From contig CAZDVQ010000059.1 of the NCBI GenBank assembly GCA_964508975.1, positions 1 to 27,436 of the forward strand: a stretch of 27,436 nucleotides of DNA, in the 5' to 3' direction. Origin of the DNA: CAZDVQ01 sp964508975 (GTDB taxonomy: Bacteria; Bacteroidota; Bacteroidia; Chitinophagales; Saprospiraceae). Positions 23,376 to 27,436 of the stretch are shown here, piece by piece. Below the pieces are notes generated by a model. That model was given only the letters and a program-made list of their open reading frames with translations. It ran no database searches and was not told where the DNA came from. Position 1 is the stretch's first letter, and each line of letters begins with the position of its first letter. The translations under genes and the position numbers were made by a program.

Positions 23376-26300
23376 ATGCGTGGTATAGTACAATATTTTA
23401 TTAAAAACCCAATCGCCGGGAACATCATCATGTTCCTGATCCTGATATTTGGTGCCATGAGCCTGGGTAAGCTCAAGTCAACCTTCTTCCCAGAGGTTGA
23501 AAGCCGCATCATCACCGTTACCGCCGTTTATCCTGGTTCATCCCCTGAGGAAGTGGAACGCGGTATCGTGCTCAAGGTCGAGAAACAACTCGAAGGCTTG
23601 ACCGGTGTTGAACGGGTTAGCTCCGTTTCTTCTGAAAACCTAGGTCTCGTAACTGTTGAGGTAATCAAGGGTTACGACCCCGAGAAAATACTCCAAGATG
23701 TGAAAGGCGCTGTTGACCGTATCAGCGACTTCCCGGTTGGACTAGAAAAAATTGATGTCGTACTGCGGGAGAATATCAACTTTGCTATCAGCTTTGCACT
23801 CTCCGGCAGGGTTGACCTAAAACGCCTCAAGGAAGTTGCCCGAAAAGTTGAAGACGAACTCATCGCCAAGGATGGTATTTCAAAAGTTGAAATTGGCGGT
23901 TTCCCTGACGAAGAACTCGAAATCGCTTTCCGCGAAAACGACCTATTGTCCCATAACCTAACCTTGGCCGAGGCGACCCAGGCCGTCCGCAACGCCAACA
24001 TCGAAGTAACGGGTGGTACCATCAAAGGTAATACCGAGGAGCTTCGCATCCGCGCCAATGCCAAGGAATATTATGCCGACGAACTCAAAGATATCATTGT
24101 AAAAACCTCTGCCGACGGCGGTGTAGTTCGCCTCGGTGAAGTAGCTGACGTACGCGATAAATGGGCCGATAACCCCAACCGCCGCTACATGAACGGCGAG
24201 CCCGCCGTTATCATCACGGTAAACAATACCCTAGAAGAAGACATGCTCAGCATAGCCGAGGAAGTACGCCAGTACATCGTGGCTTATAACGAGCGTGGCG
24301 GCGACATCAAGGCCACCATCGTACGCGATGGCTCGATTACCCTGCGCCAACGGATTGATTTACTCACCTCAAACGGTATCCAAGGCTTTTTCTTGGTGCT
24401 TATCTTCTTGGCTTTGTTCTTACACTGGCGCATTGCATTCTGGGTGGCATTATCCATTCCAATCTCTTTCGCCGGTATGTTTATCTACGCCAATTTCGCT
24501 GGCTTAACCATCAACGTAATTTCCCTCTTCGGGATGATTCTCGTGGTGGGTATCCTGGTGGACGATGGTATCGTAATCAGTGAGAATATTTACCAGCATT
24601 ACGAGAAAGGCAAAGACCGCTGGCAAGCCGCCATTGATGGTACTATGGAGGTATTGCCCGCCGTTGTATCGGCAGTACTCACTACGGTAATCGCATTCTC
24701 GGCTTTCTTTTTCCTGGATGGTACCCTTGGCGAACGCTTTGCCGACCTAGCCGTGGTGGTGATACTAACCCTCGTTGTTTCGCTCATCGAGGCTATCTTT
24801 ATCCTGCCTGGCCACATTGCACACTCTAAGGCACTCGACAAGGAAATCAAACCCAACAAAATCGTAGTAGCGCTCGATAAATTCCTGTTCTGGACTCGCG
24901 ATACCTTCTACGCTCCGTTGTTGCGTTTCAGCTTAAAACACTACGGCAAATTAATACCCTTGGTGACCCTCATCGGTTTATTGATGCTCACCTTTGCTGG
25001 TTTTAGCGGTGGTAAAATTCGCTCAACCTTCTTCCCGAATATCAGTCGTGACGATATTACCGTAAGCCTTCGTATGCCCGCGGGCACACGGGAGCACATC
25101 ACCGAGGATTGGCTCAACAAAATTGAACAAACCGCCTGGGAAGTCAATAAATCACTTTCCGCTGCCCGTACAGATGGCAACCAAACGGTCCTCAAAATTG
25201 AGAAAATCATGGGCCCAAGTACTTACGAGGGCTCGCTCAACATCACCTTGCTCGATGGCGAGACCCGTAAACTCAGCGATTTGATTATCGCCGACTCTAT
25301 CCGCAGCCGCGTGGGCCCCGTGCCAGGTTCAGAATCCCTCACCTACGGCTCGCGTTCGTTCTTCGGCAAACCCGTTTCCATCTCGCTCTTGGGCAACGAC
25401 TTCGACCAGCTCAACAAAGCAACCGCCGAAATTAAAGCGGCCGTTTCTGCCATCGAAGGCCTGAAAGACGTGGTCGACAATAACCAGGAAGGTCTGCGCG
25501 AAATCGACATCAGCCTGAAGGAAAAAGCCCGAATCCTCGGTGTTAGCCTGCAAGATATTATCGGCCAAGTGCGCCAGGGCTTCTTCGGTGCCGAGGTTCA
25601 ACGCTTGCAACGCGGCGAAGATGAAGTAAAAGTTTGGGTACGTTACACCGAGGCCGAGCGCAACAATATCGGTCAACTGGAGAATATGCGCATCCGTTTA
25701 GCGGGCGGACAAGTGTACCAACTCTCCGAATTGGCTACGCTCACACAAGGCAAAGGCGTTATCGCGATCAACCACATCGACGGTAAGCGCGAGGTAAAAA
25801 TCGAGGCCGATATTGCCAACAAGGAAGTATCAACCACCGATATTACCACCTTGATTAAAACGAAAATCGTACCCGAGGTTTTAGCCAAATACCCCAACGT
25901 CAGCGTGTTGTACGAAGGCCAAAACCGCGAGCAGATGAAAACTTCCCGTTCCTTGATGGCGGCACTCCCGGTTATCTTCCTCATCATGTTCTTTGTCATC
26001 GCGTTAACCTTTGGTTCATGGGGGCAAGCTGTTGTGGTCATGCTCATGATTCCATTTGGATTTATCGGCGTGGGCTTCGGGCATTACATCATGGATGCGC
26101 AGTTCAGCCTTTTCTCCGTTTTGGGCGTGGTGGCTTTGGTCGGCGTTTTGGTCAACGATGCCTTGGTTTACGTATCTACTTACAACGATTATATAAAAGG
26201 CGGCATGCCGCACATGTCGGCCTTGTACGAAACCGGTTTATCGCGTTATCGAGCCATTTTGCTCACCTCGGTAACCACCATTGCGGGTCTTGGGCCAATC

Positions 26301-26576
26301 ATGTTCAGCACAAGTTTCCAGGCGCAATTCCTCATACCCATGGCCATTTCAATCGCCTACGGTTTGTTTGCCACTACCCTCATCACCTTGTTCCTGATTC
26401 CGGTGAGCTTGGCCATCCAGAACCGCATCAAGCGGCTCATGGTATGGGCTTGGTATGGTAAAAAACCAAGCTACGAGGAAGTGGAAGTACATAGCTCCAA
26501 CAAACTGGATTACAACTTTATTTACATCTTCGTGATTTTACTTATCGTTGTATTTGCCTGGACCAAGCTGATGTAG
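23376..26576 (+). CDS. RND efflux transporter permease subunit (AcrB-type)
   Basis: 1066 residues, full length for an RND pump. First membrane segment at about 12-31, then a large periplasmic loop (PEVESRIITVTAVYPGSSPEEVE near the start), TM2-6 from about 335, a second large loop and TM8-12 to the end: the usual duplicated 12-TM layout. TM4 has the proton-relay pair Asp396-Asp397 in GILVDDGIVISENIY. In TM10 the position of the AcrB lysine is replaced within GVLVNDALVYV, a VND form I associate with a subgroup separate from classical AcrB. The pump exports amphiphiles, drugs or lipids using the proton gradient; the substrate is not predictable. It is cotranscribed with the adaptor. A MITE-like element follows 48 bp after the stop. 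Confidence 0.94.
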   Translation: MRGIVQYFIKNPIAGNIIMFLILIFGAMSLGKLKSTFFPEVESRIITVTAVYPGSSPEEVERGIVLKVEKQLEGLTGVERVSSVSSENLGLVTVEVIKGYDPEKILQDVKGAVDRISDFPVGLEKIDVVLRENINFAISFALSGRVDLKRLKEVARKVEDELIAKDGISKVEIGGFPDEELEIAFRENDLLSHNLTLAEATQAVRNANIEVTGGTIKGNTEELRIRANAKEYYADELKDIIVKTSADGGVVRLGEVADVRDKWADNPNRRYMNGEPAVIITVNNTLEEDMLSIAEEVRQYIVAYNERGGDIKATIVRDGSITLRQRIDLLTSNGIQGFFLVLIFLALFLHWRIAFWVALSIPISFAGMFIYANFAGLTINVISLFGMILVVGILVDDGIVISENIYQHYEKGKDRWQAAIDGTMEVLPAVVSAVLTTVIAFSAFFFLDGTLGERFADLAVVVILTLVVSLIEAIFILPGHIAHSKALDKEIKPNKIVVALDKFLFWTRDTFYAPLLRFSLKHYGKLIPLVTLIGLLMLTFAGFSGGKIRSTFFPNISRDDITVSLRMPAGTREHITEDWLNKIEQTAWEVNKSLSAARTDGNQTVLKIEKIMGPSTYEGSLNITLLDGETRKLSDLIIADSIRSRVGPVPGSESLTYGSRSFFGKPVSISLLGNDFDQLNKATAEIKAAVSAIEGLKDVVDNNQEGLREIDISLKEKARILGVSLQDIIGQVRQGFFGAEVQRLQRGEDEVKVWVRYTEAERNNIGQLENMRIRLAGGQVYQLSELATLTQGKGVIAINHIDGKREVKIEADIANKEVSTTDITTLIKTKIVPEVLAKYPNVSVLYEGQNREQMKTSRSLMAALPVIFLIMFFVIALTFGSWGQAVVVMLMIPFGFIGVGFGHYIMDAQFSLFSVLGVVALVGVLVNDALVYVSTYNDYIKGGMPHMSALYETGLSRYRAILLTSVTTIAGLGPIMFSTSFQAQFLIPMAISIAYGLFATTLITLFLIPVSLAIQNRIKRLMVWAWYGKKPSYEEVEVHSSNKLDYNFIYIFVILLIVVFAWTKLM

Positions 26577-26624
26577 TTAGCAGGAATTGGCGAATGATTG
26601 CTGAAAAGGGCTAAAGATGGGTTA

Positions 26625-26785
26625 AGAGTATGTTTGGATTTTAGCTTCCGGCGAAAAACAGCTCTTTTCCGATGAGGTTGCTTTAAAAAATAGTTACGTA
26701 GCACCACTATGCGCCCATTTTTTAATGCAACCTCATCAAAAAATAGCTCGTTTTTCCCTCGAAACCCAAAATCCAAACATACTCT
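26625..26785. repeat. MITE-like palindromic element, copy B
   Basis: 161 bp with perfect 18-bp terminal inverted repeats (AGAGTATGTTTGGATTTT and its complement). Inward, GATGAGGTTGCTTTAAAAAA on the left pairs with TTTTTTAATGCAACCTCATC on the right, around a loop with TTACGTAGCACCACTATGCG. Flanked by TA and AA as in copy A at 11883-12044. Confidence 0.85.
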
Positions 26786-26835
26786 AAGAGACAAAAAACT
26801 TTTACCCATCTTTAGCCTTTCTCCATTTTTACCCA

Positions 26836-26945
26836 TTTTTTGGGGGCCTCCGCCGCTGCGCGGCGGCGCACCCTTCCGGGCTCGGCTATTCGCCTCGGTG
26901 CTTCGCACCAGCCGCTACGCGGCTGCCCTCCAGGCTGCTAGGCCG
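26836..26945 (+). repeat. GC-rich palindromic element, copy 7 of 7
   Basis: T6 run, GGGGGCCT, CCGCCGC-tgc-GCGGCGG, CCTTCCGGGCTCG, GGTGC-ttc-GCACC, AGCCGC-tac-GCGGCT, then CAGGCTGCTAGGCCG. Same order of parts as the other six copies. Confidence 0.72.
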
Positions 26946-26989
26946 AACAGTGTTCTGGCATGCCTTAATTGGCTCCCTTTTCATGGAGA

Positions 26990-27188
26990 TTTACCACCCC
27001 GTCTGCGCTAAGTGGCGTAAAACGCCACCTGCGCATCCACCCCTCCTTTTCATGGAGGGGAGTCCAGGTCTTACTATATATCATTGATAATCAATTAAAT
27101 ATAAGATAAGTTAAATTCCCCTCCATGCAAAGGAGGGGTAGATGCAAGCGCAACGCAACGCGTGTAGCGCAGCAGACGGGGTGGTAAA
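26990..27188. repeat. Inverted pair of CCACCCCGTCTGC repeats
   Basis: Copy 1 (26990-27061) begins TTTACCACCCCGTCTGCGCT and ends CATGGAGGGGA; copy 2 (27115-27188) is its reverse complement with small changes, around a 53-bp AT-rich spacer. Each copy contains a CCCCTCC/GGAGGGG hairpin. A truncated third piece (CTTTTCATGGAG) lies at 26977-26988. Confidence 0.82.
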
Positions 27189-27223
27189 AAATAATGCTTT
27201 AAACATCAACCTATAACCAATCA

Positions 27224-27244
27224 GGGCGACCACATGGGCCGCCC
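27224..27244 (-). terminator. Possible terminator hairpin of the right-edge gene
   Basis: GGGCG (27224-27228) pairs with CGCCC (27240-27244), with two further C-G pairs across a mismatch, 24 bp past the stop codon of the leftward gene. It is short and has no clear T run. Confidence 0.3.
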
Positions 27245-27267
27245 CGCACATCATTAACCCTTAACAA

Positions 27268-27436
27268 TCAATCATTTACCATTATCTTCGAGCTATACTG
27301 TATGCCCTCCAAATCGCGGCAATTTACGAGGTACAGCCCGGCGGGCAAATGCTGCGTTGATATTTGCCAAGCGCCCGTGGCGCCATCCAAGCGCTGGCGG
27401 TGTACCAAACGACCTTGTGCATCGAGCATGTCGAGT
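27268..27436 (-). CDS. C-terminal tail of a T9SS type A cargo protein (5' partial)
   Basis: Only the last 56 codons are in the window; the rest lies beyond the right edge. The visible residues (LDMLDAQGRLVHRQRL, then LPPGLYLVNCRDLEG, ending YSSKIMVND) match the pattern of the Por secretion system C-terminal sorting domain: a D-x-x-GR turn, an LPPGLYLV strand and a final K-x-MV strand. This signal targets proteins through the type IX secretion system to the cell surface or medium, after which it is removed. The passenger's function cannot be known from here. Together with the type B domain on the adhesin at the left end, it shows the organism uses both T9SS signal types. Confidence 0.85.
   Translation of the reverse strand, partial: LDMLDAQGRLVHRQRLDGATGAWQISTQHLPAGLYLVNCRDLEGIQYSSKIMVND

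Larger units (their letters stand above)
26577..27267. other. Gene-free convergent gap with three repeat families
   Basis: 691 bp containing MITE-like copy B (26625-26785), a low-complexity stretch of cccattttt and ctttagcc words, GC-rich element copy 7 (26836-26945), an inverted pair of CCACCCCGTCTGC repeats (26990-27188) and a GGGCG/CGCCC hairpin. ORFs in this gap on both strands run through the repeats and are not genes. Confidence 0.7.

Noticed and set aside
26522..26908. 128-codon ORF on the minus strand
   Set aside because: Overlaps the end of the permease gene and then runs through MITE-like copy B and a GC-rich palindromic element.

Overview
The window comes from a member of the Bacteroidota, probably a gliding or T9SS-secreting environmental lineage; I cannot place it below class. 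The evidence is a giant SprB-repeat adhesin ending in a gliding-motility/T9SS type B C-terminal domain, a second gene entering from the right edge with a T9SS type A sorting tail, a Bacteroidota-type RHS C-terminus, promoter-like TAnnTTTG boxes, and no obvious Shine-Dalgarno dependence. Gene order is mostly housekeeping with short operons. The space between genes is unusually rich in palindromic repeats.

Layout. 1-3913: 3' part of a repeat adhesin (+). 4220-6171: MBL/beta-CASP nuclease then ruvC (-), a 2-bp-spaced pair. 6172-6961: no gene, packed with inverted repeats. 6962-8190: a decayed RHS C-terminus with an in-frame stop and a frameshift, followed by an AT-rich toxin-like tail and a small two-TM protein, which I read as an orphan polymorphic-toxin tail with its candidate immunity gene. 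8480-8998: small outer-membrane beta-barrel protein (-). 9154-11883: helix-hairpin-helix protein, apt and an N-acetylmuramoyl-L-alanine amidase (+). 12047-15058: MscS-type channel, a 433-aa exported protein and a DUF58 protein (-, one operon). 15193-17412: amidohydrolase and radical SAM/SPASM protein (-, one operon). 17551-18267: outer-membrane protein (-). 18434-20107: RNase Y (-). 20503-20829: YegP-like DUF1508 protein (+). 20881-21636: alpha/beta hydrolase (-). 22154-26576: RND efflux adaptor and permease (+), with no outer-membrane factor in the window. 27268-27436: C-terminal tail of a T9SS cargo (-).

The most notable content is in the gene-poor stretches. (i) Seven GC-rich palindromic elements (about 105-170 bp) keep the same order of hairpins while the stem sequences are rewritten in both arms, as expected if structure is selected. 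(ii) Two copies of a 161-162 bp MITE-like element have 18-bp terminal inverted repeats; one exactly fills the gap between two convergent stop codons. (iii) There is a nested double inverted repeat at 6601-6769. (iv) The RHS remnant with its tail and partner gene is the best candidate for an undescribed toxin/immunity pair. No CRISPR array, tRNA, rRNA or intact transposase was seen.
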